A stretch of DNA of 64,000 nt from an uncultured Ilumatobacter sp. (lineage in GTDB: Bacteria; Actinomycetota; Acidimicrobiia; Acidimicrobiales; Ilumatobacteraceae): contig CALCXK010000041.1 in assembly GCA_937905835.1 (NCBI GenBank), positions 12,499-76,498 on the forward strand, read 5' to 3'. Below the pieces are notes generated by a model. That model did no database searches and was not told where the DNA came from. It saw only the letters and a list, made by a program, of their open reading frames with translations. This document shows positions 53,086 through 61,016 of the stretch, in pieces; within the stretch, counting starts at the first letter, position 1; every line of letters begins with the position of its first letter. Both the position numbers and the translations under genes were made by a program.

Positions 53086-53829
53086 ATAGCACCTCGAAAC
53101 GACACCCGCGGCGAACAACACCGCATCAACGATCGCATTCGCTCACGTGAAGTCCGTCTCATCGGACCTACCGGCGACCAGCTTGGTATCAAGCCGGTTC
53201 CGGACGCGTTGCGCATGGCCCGTGGGTTCGACCTTGACCTCGTCGAAGTTGCCCCCGGTGCGAACCCTCCCGTCTGTCGGATCATGGACTACGGGAAGTT
53301 CAAGTACGAAGAAGGTCAGAAAGCCAAAGAGGCTCGGAAGAAGTCCACGAACGTCACGGTGAAAGAAGTGAAGTACCGGCCGAAAATCGGCAAGGGCGAC
53401 TTCGATACCAAGACGCGTAACGTCATTCGATTCATTGAAGAGGGCCACAAGGTCAAGATCACGCTGCAGTTTCGCGGGCGTGAGATGGCTCACCCGGAAC
53501 TCGGTTCGAAGATCCTCGACGACGTGCTTGCAGAAGTTGGACCGGCCGCAAAGGTCGACACCCAGGCACGTTTCGAGGGCCGCGGTATGACCATGGTGCT
53601 GTCTCCGGACAAGCAAGCTCAAGAAGTCATGAAGAAGGCAGCAGCGGAGGCCGCAAAAGAAGCCGCCGCCGCCGCAGCCAACGCAGGCGAAATGCCTGTT
53701 GAAGCACCGGAAGTTGACGCAGTCGAAACGCCTGCTGAAGCACCGGAAGCTGAAGTAGATGACGAATCTGCAGAAGCACCCGACACGGCCACCGCCGAGT
53801 CGGGCGACACGCAAGACCCCCAAGAGTAA
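53086..53829 (+). CDS. infC: Translation initiation factor IF-3
   Basis: IF-3 checks the start codon on the 30S subunit. The 247-aa protein has the N domain RINDRIRSREVRLIGPTGDQLGIKPVPDALRMARGFDLDLVEVA, the linker YEEGQKAKEARKK and the C domain VKITLQFRGREMAHPELG. A 70-residue Ala/Glu-rich acidic tail follows. No ATG or GTG fits: the family N-terminus follows ATA 53086 (ATAGCACCTCGAAACGAC), 9 nt after AGGAG. A rare start is expected, since infC is classically self-regulated through such codons. TTG 53029 is the nearest common start and would add 19 residues. Confidence 0.93.
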   Translation: MAPRNDTRGEQHRINDRIRSREVRLIGPTGDQLGIKPVPDALRMARGFDLDLVEVAPGANPPVCRIMDYGKFKYEEGQKAKEARKKSTNVTVKEVKYRPKIGKGDFDTKTRNVIRFIEEGHKVKITLQFRGREMAHPELGSKILDDVLAEVGPAAKVDTQARFEGRGMTMVLSPDKQAQEVMKKAAAEAAKEAAAAAANAGEMPVEAPEVDAVETPAEAPEAEVDDESAEAPDTATAESGDTQDPQE

Positions 53830-53840
53830 GGGAGCATTCG

Positions 53841-54038
53841 ATGCCCAAGATGAAGACATCGAAGACCGCAGCAAAACGGTTCAAGACAACCGGCGCCGGC
53901 AAACTGCGCCACGAGCAGCAGAACAATCAGCATAAGTTCGAGGGCAAGTCGTCCTCGCGTAAGCATCGCCTCGATCGCGATGCAGATGTCCACAAGGGCG
54001 ATGCCCGCAAGATCAAGCGCCTCCTGGCTAAGCGCTGA
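53841..54038 (+). CDS. rpmI: 50S ribosomal protein L35
   Basis: The 65-aa basic protein MPKMKTSKTAAKRFKTTGAG onwards, with RHEQQNNQHKFEGKSSSRKHRL, is a standard bL35. GGGAG lies 6-10 nt before the ATG. It is the middle gene of infC-rpmI-rplT. Confidence 0.97.
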   Translation: MPKMKTSKTAAKRFKTTGAGKLRHEQQNNQHKFEGKSSSRKHRLDRDADVHKGDARKIKRLLAKR

Positions 54039-54054
54039 GTAGAAGGAAAAGACT

Positions 54055-54408
54055 ATGGCACGAGTGAAACGTGGCGTCGCGTCGAAGAAGCGACACAAGA
54101 AGATACTGAAGCAAGCCAAGGGGTACTACGGCAATAAGAGCCGTTCGTTCAAGTCTGCCAACGAGCAGGTCATGCGGTCGGGCAACTACGCCTTCCGTGA
54201 CCGTCGCGCCCGTAAGGGCGAGATGCGTCGTCTGTGGATCCAGCGGATCAACGCAGGGACCCGTCAGCACGACATGAGCTACAGCCGGTTCATTGCCGGG
54301 CTGAACGCCGCCAACATCGAAGTCGACCGCAAGATCCTCGCGGATCTCGCCGTCACCGAGCCCGCAGCGTTTGCGAAACTCGTTGAGAGCGCGAAAGCTG
54401 CCCTCTGA
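54055..54408 (+). CDS. rplT: 50S ribosomal protein L20
   Basis: The 117-aa protein has [42 protein letters not shown] and [24 protein letters not shown], standard bL20. AAGGAAAAG precedes the ATG. L20 is an early assembly protein and in many bacteria represses this operon. Confidence 0.97.
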   Translation: MARVKRGVASKKRHKKILKQAKGYYGNKSRSFKSANEQVMRSGNYAFRDRRARKGEMRRLWIQRINAGTRQHDMSYSRFIAGLNAANIEVDRKILADLAVTEPAAFAKLVESAKAAL

Positions 54409-54428
54409 TCAACTAGACCAAGGGATGC

Positions 54429-55220
54429 ATGACATCTCTTGACATGAAAAACTCACGAGTTCAGCAACTGCGGCGCCTGCTTGGGCGCCGCAGTTCGCGT
54501 TACGAGGAAGGTACCTTTGTTGTCGAAGGCCCGGTCCTGGTCACGGAGGCGATTCGCGCTGGTTGGGTCTGTGAGTCACAGTTCGTCCCTGAGAACAGTG
54601 ACACCGCGATCGATGGCGGAGGCTCGATCTTCGAACTGGCGTCAGGCGTCTTCGAACGAGTGGCGTCCACCAACGCTCCGCAGCCGCCGCTGGCGATTGT
54701 CCAGATGGCTGAAGTTGGTGACGTGTCGGAGCGGCTGCAGGCGGCGTCGTTCGTTGTCGCACTCGATCGGATCAGCGATCCTGGCAACCTCGGCACGATT
54801 CTTCGTTCAGTCGAAGCGGCCGGTGCCGACCTGGTCGTTCTGACGCCTGGCGGGGTCGACCCGTACAACTCGAAGGTCGTTCGGGCCGCGGCAGGCGCGC
54901 TCTTCTATGTCCCGTTCGTGGTCGCCGAACTCGACGATGTCGCAGCGGCGGGGCTCCGCTTGGTCGGCACGAGTAGTCACAGCGCCCACGGGCGAACCGT
55001 GCGGCCGCATACCGATGTTGACTTCACGGGTCGGGTGGCAATTGTCATGGGCAACGAAGCCGCTGGCCTTCCCGACGACTGGAACGATGTGAATGGCCCG
55101 ATTCGTGAGTGGGTCACGATCCCGCACCAGGGTCGCACCGAATCACTCAACGTCGCCATGGCCACGACGGTCCTGGCCTTTGAAGCCGCCCGGCAACGCA
55201 ACGGACCCCCCAAGCGGTGA
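54429..55220 (+). CDS. TrmH/SpoU family RNA 2'-O-methyltransferase
   Basis: The 263-aa protein has an N-terminal RNA-binding L30e-like domain (RVQQLRRLLGRRSSRYEEGTFVVEGPVLVTEAI) and the SPOUT trefoil-knot domain with motif 1 ALDRISDPGNLGTILRSVEAAG, motif 2 RVAIVMGNEAAGLPDDW and motif 3 VTIPHQGRTESLNVAMATTVLAFEA. It likely methylates rRNA (RlmB or TsnR-like). The position between rplT and pheS is typical for actinobacteria. ATG 54444 is an alternative start. Confidence 0.9.
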   Translation: MTSLDMKNSRVQQLRRLLGRRSSRYEEGTFVVEGPVLVTEAIRAGWVCESQFVPENSDTAIDGGGSIFELASGVFERVASTNAPQPPLAIVQMAEVGDVSERLQAASFVVALDRISDPGNLGTILRSVEAAGADLVVLTPGGVDPYNSKVVRAAAGALFYVPFVVAELDDVAAAGLRLVGTSSHSAHGRTVRPHTDVDFTGRVAIVMGNEAAGLPDDWNDVNGPIREWVTIPHQGRTESLNVAMATTVLAFEAARQRNGPPKR

Positions 55221-55248
55221 GCCTCGCTCCGGCTGCGCCGGTTGAGGC
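55221..55248 (+). terminator. G+C-rich hairpin after the SpoU methyltransferase
   Basis: GCCTC / GAGGC and an inner CCGG / CCGG form a stem right after the stop. No T-tract follows, so it is a possible actinobacterial-type terminator at best. Confidence 0.4.
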
Positions 55249-55328
55249 GCAACGCTCAGTCGGGACCGAGCTGCCCCGGGTGGTATCCATCCGATGGTCT
55301 GTCTGCTGTGCGGGCTACGCTACGGGTC

Positions 55329-55427
55329 GTGAAACTGCAGTCGCAGCGATTTCTGCTCCCCGGTGATCGGGGACGTGATACGCACGGAATCGCTCCTGCC
55401 CACGTTTCTCCCTCATCCGGGGACTGA
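55329..55427 (+). CDS. Candidate small ORF in the pheS leader
   Basis: A GTG-started 32-codon ORF (MKLQSQRFLLPGDRGRDTHG to a TGA at 55425) lies 7 nt after a TACGCT -10-like element (55316-55321), the leaderless spacing. It ends 32 bp before pheS. CCCCG/CGGGG within it can pair. It holds only one Phe codon, so a Phe attenuation role is doubtful. The rest of the 239-bp gap shows nothing else. Confidence 0.25.
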   Translation: MKLQSQRFLLPGDRGRDTHGIAPAHVSPSSGD

Positions 55428-55459
55428 CACGTATTCCGGTTGACCCGAAAGGAACCCCT

Positions 55460-56473
55460 GTGATCACAGACATCACTGCTGCCAAAGATGCAGCGCTGGC
55501 CAGCATTCACGCGGCCACGACCGTCGATGAGATCGTCGCCCTGGCGACCCGGTACGCCGGCAAGAAGGGCGAGTTCGCCGACCTGAAGAAGCAGCTCGGT
55601 GGCCTCGGCACGATCGACGAGAAGAAGGCTGCGGGCGCTGCTGTCAACGACGCGATGAACGCCGTCGACGCGGCGCTCGACGAACGGCGCTCGGCGCTCA
55701 CATCGACAGCGCTCGCCGCACAGGTCGAGGGCGAACGTCTCGACCTCACCGAGTACTTCGCGACACCGACGCGGGGGCACGCGCACCTGGTCACGCAGGC
55801 CTGGGAGCGACTCGAAGACGTCTTCGTGGGTCTCGGTTTTACGGTGGCCGAAGGGCCCGAGATCGAAACTGACTGGCATAACTTCGAAGCGCTCAACATG
55901 CCGGTCGGCCATCCGGCGCGGGGTGAATGGGACACACTGTTCGTCGACCACGTGCCCCCTGGCGGCAAACCAGGTACCACGGTGTTACGGACCCATACAT
56001 CACCGGTACAGATCCGAACGATGCTTGCCGAGGAGCCACCGATTTACATCGTTGCGCCTGGCCGGGTGTTCCGTCGTGACACCCCCGACGCCACACACAT
56101 GCCCGTGTTTCATCAGATCGAAGGCCTCGTCATCGATCGCAACATCACGATGGCTGACCTGGCCGGCACGATCGATGCGTTCACCAAGGCCTACTTCGGG
56201 CCGGGATTCAACTCGAGGCTTCGCCCGAGCTACTTTCCGTTCACGGAGCCGTCAGCTGAGTTTGACATCCAACGGCCCGATGGCAGCTGGATCGAACTGG
56301 GTGGCAGCGGTATGGTGCACCCAAACGTGCTGCTTGCCTGCAACCTGGACCCCGACGAGTGGAGCGGCTTCGCGTTCGGCTTCGGTATCGATCGGATGGC
56401 CAAGGAACGTCACGGCGTGGGCGACCTGCGTGAGATGTACGCCGACGACAAACGTTTTGTCGAACAATTCTGA
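55460..56473 (+). CDS. pheS: Phenylalanine--tRNA ligase alpha subunit
   Basis: PheS holds the class II active site of the alpha2-beta2 enzyme. The 337-aa protein has an N-terminal coiled coil (about 10-90), HPARGEWDTLFV with the motif around residue 155, VLRTHTSPVQIRTM, GRVFRRDTPDATHMPVFHQIEGLVID, RLRPSYFPFTEPSAEFDI and the motif 3 GFAFGFGIDRMAKERHGV. AAAGGA lies 7 nt before GTG 55460. Confidence 0.96.
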   Translation: MITDITAAKDAALASIHAATTVDEIVALATRYAGKKGEFADLKKQLGGLGTIDEKKAAGAAVNDAMNAVDAALDERRSALTSTALAAQVEGERLDLTEYFATPTRGHAHLVTQAWERLEDVFVGLGFTVAEGPEIETDWHNFEALNMPVGHPARGEWDTLFVDHVPPGGKPGTTVLRTHTSPVQIRTMLAEEPPIYIVAPGRVFRRDTPDATHMPVFHQIEGLVIDRNITMADLAGTIDAFTKAYFGPGFNSRLRPSYFPFTEPSAEFDIQRPDGSWIELGGSGMVHPNVLLACNLDPDEWSGFAFGFGIDRMAKERHGVGDLREMYADDKRFVEQF

Positions 56474-56488
56474 GGGAGTGCAGTTCTG

Positions 56489-58855
56489 ATGAAGATTCTT
56501 CTGTCGTGGCTGAACGACTACGGCGACTTCGGTGATCCGACCGACGCGGCTGCGGTGCAGCGCGTGGCCGATGCGCTGACGTCGCTCGGTCTTGAGGTCG
56601 AATCGGCCGACGTGATCGGCGAGATCGTCGATGGCGTGGTCGCAGCACGCATCATCCGGCTCGAGGGCCATCCTGAGGCTGCAAATGTGCAGCGTGTCTA
56701 CGTCGATGTCGGTGACAGCAAAGAGCGGCACATCTGGTGCGGCGCCGACAACATCTCTGAAGGCGACATCGTCCCGCTGGCGACGCTTGGCACGCAGATG
56801 CCCAACGGTATGAAGATCGAGCGACGCGGCATCCTCGGCATCGACTCCGAGGGCATGCTGTGCTCAGCGCAAGAACTCGGGCTCGGCGAAGATCATTCCG
56901 GCATCCGCGTGCTGCCTGCCGGGACGCCCTTGGGTCAGCCCTACGGCGAGGCCCTCGGACTCAGCCTCGATGTCCTGATGGATGCCGACGTCACGCGGAA
57001 CTTGCCGCACTGCTTCGGCTACGTCGGGATTGCTCGCGACCTCGCCGCCAAGATGGGCGTCGAGTTCCGTCCGCCGACTCCTGACGTCGCCATCCTTGGC
57101 AACGCCCGCACAACGCCTGTCGAGATCGTCGACGGCGACCTGTGCACCCGGTTCACGTCGACCGTTATTTCCGGCGTCGAAGTGAAGCCGTCACCCGAGT
57201 GGATGGCGAATCGTCTCACCGCAGCCGGTATGCGTCCGATCAACAACGTCGTTGACGTCAGTAACTACGTGATGCTCGAGCTCAATCAACCGAACCATGC
57301 ATACGACCTCGACACGCTTGGCGGCGGTGGGTTCCGCATTCGCCTGGCAATCGACGGTGAGCACCTCACGACGCTCGACGGTGAAGATCGGACGTTCAGT
57401 GCAGCCGACCTACTCATTTGCGATGCCAACGACACACCAATTGGCGTCGGCGGTGTGATGGGTGGCCTCGACAGCGAGATCAGCGATGGCACGACCACAG
57501 TGGCGCTCGAGATGGCGTGGTTCAGTTTGGTCGGAATCGGCCAGACAGTCACCCGCACCAACCTCCGCTCAGAGGCATCGACACGCTTCGAACGCGGTGT
57601 CGATCCGCACGGCATGTCACTGGCGGTCCTGCGCTTCGCCGAGCTACTCAGCGAAACTTGTCCGGACCTCGTCGTCCACGCAGGAGGGGCAGATGTGCAA
57701 TCGAGTGACCTGCTGCCTGCCGAGCGGACGGTCGCGGTTCGCGTCGATGCCGTCAACCGCGTGCTCGGAACAGCGCTGGTCGCAGATGATCTGTCGGGCC
57801 TGCTCGACCCGATCGGCTACACGGTGAGCGGAGCTGGTGACACGCGGACCGTTGCACTACCGACGTGGAGGCTTGATTCGACTTCCGAGATCGACGTGGT
57901 CGAAGAGGTCGCCAAGCAGTACGGCTACGACCGACTCGGTTCGAGCGTCCCAAAATCTGTGCTCCACGGCGGGTTGTCCGAACGGCAACAACGGCGCCGC
58001 CTTGTCCGCGAGGTTCTCCTCGGCCTTGGCTTCTCAGAAGCGATGCCCAACCCGTTCCTCGCCCCAGGCACCTTGGCCAAAGCCGGGCTCCCAGCGGAAG
58101 CGATCTCGATCACGAACCCGCTTGTCACCGAGGAGAGTGTGCTGCGTACCTCACTTCGGCCCGGTCTGCTGGAAGCAATCGCCTACAACGAGAGCCACCG
58201 CCAGAGGGGCCTCAGCTTGTTCGAGATCGGCCACGTGTATCCGCCGAGCGAATCCGAACTGCCGGCGGAGTACGAGGCGTTGACGGTGGTACTCGCAGGC
58301 CGCGAGGCTCCAGCAGCTGTTGCCGTGTGGCGCGAACTCACCACCAGTGTGGGCTTCGGTGCCCGAGTCGATCAGAGCAACGTGCCACCCGGGCTGCATG
58401 CGACCCGAAGTGCAACGCTGCAGGCTGGCAAGGCACCGCTTGGCGCCGTCGGCGAGGTCGCTCTTGAGGTGCTCGCTGCGTTCGGTGTGACCGAACGCGT
58501 TGCCATCCTTGAGGTCAACCTCGATGAGCTACTGGACCGCAAGGCGAAGCCGGCGCAGTGGAAGCAGACCAGCCGTCAGCCATCCAGCGACCTTGACCTG
58601 GCATTCGCGCTGAGCGACGGCGTTCCTGCCGAGAAGCTCGAGAAGGCAGTCCGCCAGGGCGCTGGCAAGCTCCTCGTCGACGTGTCGCTGTTCGACGTCT
58701 ACCGAGGTACGGGTGTTGCTGATGGTAGCCGTTCACTCGCCTATCGACTGCGGCTGCAGGCTGCCGACCGCAACCTGACCGAGGCTGACATCGCAGACGT
58801 TCGCCGTGGTGTCGAAGCCGCGGCAACAAAGCTGGGCGCAATTCTCCGAAGCTGA
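56489..58855 (+). CDS. pheT: Phenylalanine--tRNA ligase beta subunit
   Basis: PheT provides tRNA binding and editing. The 788-aa protein has the N-terminal helix and EMAP-like tRNA-binding domain (VVAARIIRLEGHPEAANVQRVYVDVGD), the B3/B4 editing domain (RPINNVVDVSNYVMLELNQPNHAYDLD), the B5 domain, a catalytically inactive class II core and a C-terminal ferredoxin-fold anticodon-binding domain (SSDLDLAFALSDGVPAEKLEKAV). Length is normal. The gap from pheS is 15 bp. Confidence 0.96.
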   Translation: MKILLSWLNDYGDFGDPTDAAAVQRVADALTSLGLEVESADVIGEIVDGVVAARIIRLEGHPEAANVQRVYVDVGDSKERHIWCGADNISEGDIVPLATLGTQMPNGMKIERRGILGIDSEGMLCSAQELGLGEDHSGIRVLPAGTPLGQPYGEALGLSLDVLMDADVTRNLPHCFGYVGIARDLAAKMGVEFRPPTPDVAILGNARTTPVEIVDGDLCTRFTSTVISGVEVKPSPEWMANRLTAAGMRPINNVVDVSNYVMLELNQPNHAYDLDTLGGGGFRIRLAIDGEHLTTLDGEDRTFSAADLLICDANDTPIGVGGVMGGLDSEISDGTTTVALEMAWFSLVGIGQTVTRTNLRSEASTRFERGVDPHGMSLAVLRFAELLSETCPDLVVHAGGADVQSSDLLPAERTVAVRVDAVNRVLGTALVADDLSGLLDPIGYTVSGAGDTRTVALPTWRLDSTSEIDVVEEVAKQYGYDRLGSSVPKSVLHGGLSERQQRRRLVREVLLGLGFSEAMPNPFLAPGTLAKAGLPAEAISITNPLVTEESVLRTSLRPGLLEAIAYNESHRQRGLSLFEIGHVYPPSESELPAEYEALTVVLAGREAPAAVAVWRELTTSVGFGARVDQSNVPPGLHATRSATLQAGKAPLGAVGEVALEVLAAFGVTERVAILEVNLDELLDRKAKPAQWKQTSRQPSSDLDLAFALSDGVPAEKLEKAVRQGAGKLLVDVSLFDVYRGTGVADGSRSLAYRLRLQAADRNLTEADIADVRRGVEAAATKLGAILRS

Positions 58856-58884
58856 TCGGGTTCCGACTCGACGAAAGGATTGCT

Positions 58885-59277
58885 ATGGCCGTTCCCGGTG
58901 AAACCGACCTCGACAAGATGCTCGCTGGGCTGCAGGTCGAGCGACGCCCGGGCGTGTTCACCTACGCGGCAGTCACTGTTGCGACGCCGGAGCTCTGGGC
59001 CGCAGCGCACGGGATGGTCACCGAAGCCGAAGGCATCACGTTGATTCTTCCTGTCGAGGCTGCTGAGCTGGCCGGACTCCCTATTGACATCGAATTGGCC
59101 TGGCTCTCCCTCATGGTGCAGTCGAGCCTCGAAGCTGTTGGTCTCACGGCAGCGTTTGCTGCCACCCTTGGTGCAAACGACATCCCCTGCAATGTGTTGG
59201 CCGGCTACCACCACGACCACATCTTGGTCCCCGTCGACAAGGCTCAGCGGGCGATTGACGCGTTGACCGCTGGCTGA
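58885..59277 (+). CDS. ACT domain protein (ACT_7/CASTOR-like)
   Basis: The 130-aa protein starts with a short conserved region (DLDKMLAGLQVERRPGVFTYAAV), has a strand-helix pair (AELAGLPIDIELAWLSLMVQSSLEAVGLTAAFAATLG) and ends NDIPCNVLAGYHHDHILVPVDKAQRAIDAL, the pattern of stand-alone ACT_7 proteins. Such domains usually bind amino acids. A GAAAGGA site precedes the ATG. The role is unknown; the gene follows pheT by 29 bp and could be in its operon. Confidence 0.82.
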   Translation: MAVPGETDLDKMLAGLQVERRPGVFTYAAVTVATPELWAAAHGMVTEAEGITLILPVEAAELAGLPIDIELAWLSLMVQSSLEAVGLTAAFAATLGANDIPCNVLAGYHHDHILVPVDKAQRAIDALTAG

Positions 59278-59327
59278 TGGTCTGGGATCACAGCCACCCG
59301 ATACTCGGCCACTCGACGGCGACGGCG

Positions 59328-59894
59328 TCAGTTCACGTGAAGGTCGTCCGGTGCATTGGCGAGCCAGGCCAGTCGACCCGGCTGGCGGCGGAGCACGTTG
59401 CGCCACAGTTCATCGGGTTCGGAGCTGAACACATCGCTGGTCTCGGCGTCGAGCACCAGCCAGGCGCCAGCATCAATTTCGCCTTCGAGTTGTCCGGGAC
59501 CCCAGCCGGCATACCCGCGGAACACGCGGACACAGTCGACTGCAGCGGCAACGATGGCTGGATCAGCGGTGAGGTCGGCCGACACGATGTCGCCGACGAT
59601 GGGGGTGAGGTTTTCGTCCTCGCCCGTACCTTTTTTGGTGTGTGCCAGAGCGATCAGTGCGCTGTCTTCGACCGGACCGCCATCGAAGATTGATGACGGG
59701 ACGGTCTGGAGGTCGATCCAACGGTCGAGCGGCTCGTCGAGCGCTTCATCGCTCGGCCGGTTGATGACCACGCCAACGGCGCCGTCATCGTGGTGCTCCA
59801 GGACGTAGATCACCGCACGGTCAAAGTTTGGATCGTCGAGCGGCGGCGTGGCGACCAGCAACCGGCCCTTGGTGGCAGGTGTGATGCCGAACAC
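59328..59894 (-). CDS. YqgE/AlgH family protein
   Basis: The 188-aa protein has KGRLLVATPPLDDPNFDRAVIYVLEHHDDGAVGVVINRPSD, IFDGGPVEDSALIALAH and VRVFRGYAGWGPGQLEGEIDAGAWLVLD, the three blocks of UPF0301/AlgH. Molecular function is unknown; in Pseudomonas AlgH affects alginate regulation. The GTG start faces argC divergently across a 96-bp gap. It is convergent with the ACT gene with no visible terminator between. Confidence 0.92.
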   Translation of the reverse strand: MFGITPATKGRLLVATPPLDDPNFDRAVIYVLEHHDDGAVGVVINRPSDEALDEPLDRWIDLQTVPSSIFDGGPVEDSALIALAHTKKGTGEDENLTPIVGDIVSADLTADPAIVAAAVDCVRVFRGYAGWGPGQLEGEIDAGAWLVLDAETSDVFSSEPDELWRNVLRRQPGRLAWLANAPDDLHVN

Positions 59895-59956
59895 TTCTGT
59901 AGTCTGCCCGTTTAGCGGTCGAATACGCGCCGCGGTTGCGCCGAGTGCCCCATCTG

Positions 59957-59990
59957 TGCATGTTCATACAATGATGTGTATGATCATGCA
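59957..59990 (+). promoter_or_regulatory. ArgR operator (two ARG boxes) over the argC promoter
   Basis: TGCATGTTCATACA (59957-59970) and TGTATGATCATGCA (59977-59990) both match TGNATNNNNATNCA exactly, with 20-bp centre spacing. A TACAAT -10 (59967-59972) spans the end of box 1. The second box ends just before ATG 59991, so ArgR would block both promoter and start region. Arrangement is the same as at carA. Confidence 0.9.
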
Positions 59991-61016
59991 ATGAGTGAGC
60001 AGATCTCCGTCGGCATCATCGGCGCATCCGGCTACACCGGGGCCGAGTTGCTGCGTTTGGCAGCACAACATCCGAACTTCGACATGTGCCTGGCGACAGG
60101 CGACTCGATGGCCGGTCGTCGTGCGGCCGACTTGTACCCATCGTTGGTCGGGGCGTACCCGGACCTGGTTTTTGAGTCATTCGACGCCGCCGCAGCCGAG
60201 GGGCTCGATCTTGTGTTCCTCGGGCTTCCGCACGAAGCATCGATGGAACTCGCCCCCCAACTCGTTGGAAAGGTCGGCTGCATCGTGGATCTGTCGGCCG
60301 CGTACCGGCTGCGCGACACTGCCCAGTACCCAGAGTTTTACGGCTTCGAACACACCCAAACAGGGTTGCTTGCCGAGGCGGTCTACGGCCTTCCAGAGTT
60401 CCATCGTGAACACCTCAAGGGTGCACAGTTGATCGCCACGCCCGGCTGCCACGTCACGGCTGCAGCGCTTGCACTCAAGCCGCTCGTCGATGCGGGGCTG
60501 ATCGCCACTTCTGGTATCTCCGTGAACTCTTTGACGGGAATCACCGGCGCCGGCCGCACGGCGACCGAGGTGAACATGTTCACCAGCATCGACTCGAACG
60601 CTCGGGCCTACGGGCTGCTCAACCACCGGCACACCCCTGAGATCGAGCAAGAGATCGGCGCTCAAGTGCTGTTCACACCGCATCACGTGCCGATGAACCG
60701 CGGCATCCTCGCGACCTGTACGGCGCCAGCGACCAACGCGGCATCAGCCAATGCCGTCATGGCGGCGCTCAACGACTGCTATGTCAACGAGCCATTTGTC
60801 AGCGTGATCGAACGGCCGCCTGAGACGAAGTCAGTCCTTGGCTCTAATGCTGCTCACGTTTCGGCGCGATACGACGCTCGGACCGGCACGGTCGTCGCAA
60901 TGTGTGCGATTGACAATCTGACCAAGGGTGCATCCGGCGGAGCGGTTCAGGCCGCCAACGTAGCGCTCGGCATCGACGAAGCTGCTGGCCTGACCACTGT
61001 GGGGGTCGCACCGTGA
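59991..61016 (+). CDS. argC: N-acetyl-gamma-glutamyl-phosphate reductase
   Basis: ArgC makes N-acetylglutamate semialdehyde. The 341-aa protein has SVGIIGASGYTGAELLRL (NADP loop), GLPHEASMELAPQL, the catalytic Cys in ATPGCHVTAAALAL and HRHTPEIEQEIG, HHVPMNRGILATC. ATG 59991 is the family-like start; GTG 59976 in frame would lie inside the second ARG box. It heads the argC-argB-argD-argF operon. Confidence 0.95.
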   Translation: MSEQISVGIIGASGYTGAELLRLAAQHPNFDMCLATGDSMAGRRAADLYPSLVGAYPDLVFESFDAAAAEGLDLVFLGLPHEASMELAPQLVGKVGCIVDLSAAYRLRDTAQYPEFYGFEHTQTGLLAEAVYGLPEFHREHLKGAQLIATPGCHVTAAALALKPLVDAGLIATSGISVNSLTGITGAGRTATEVNMFTSIDSNARAYGLLNHRHTPEIEQEIGAQVLFTPHHVPMNRGILATCTAPATNAASANAVMAALNDCYVNEPFVSVIERPPETKSVLGSNAAHVSARYDARTGTVVAMCAIDNLTKGASGGAVQAANVALGIDEAAGLTTVGVAP

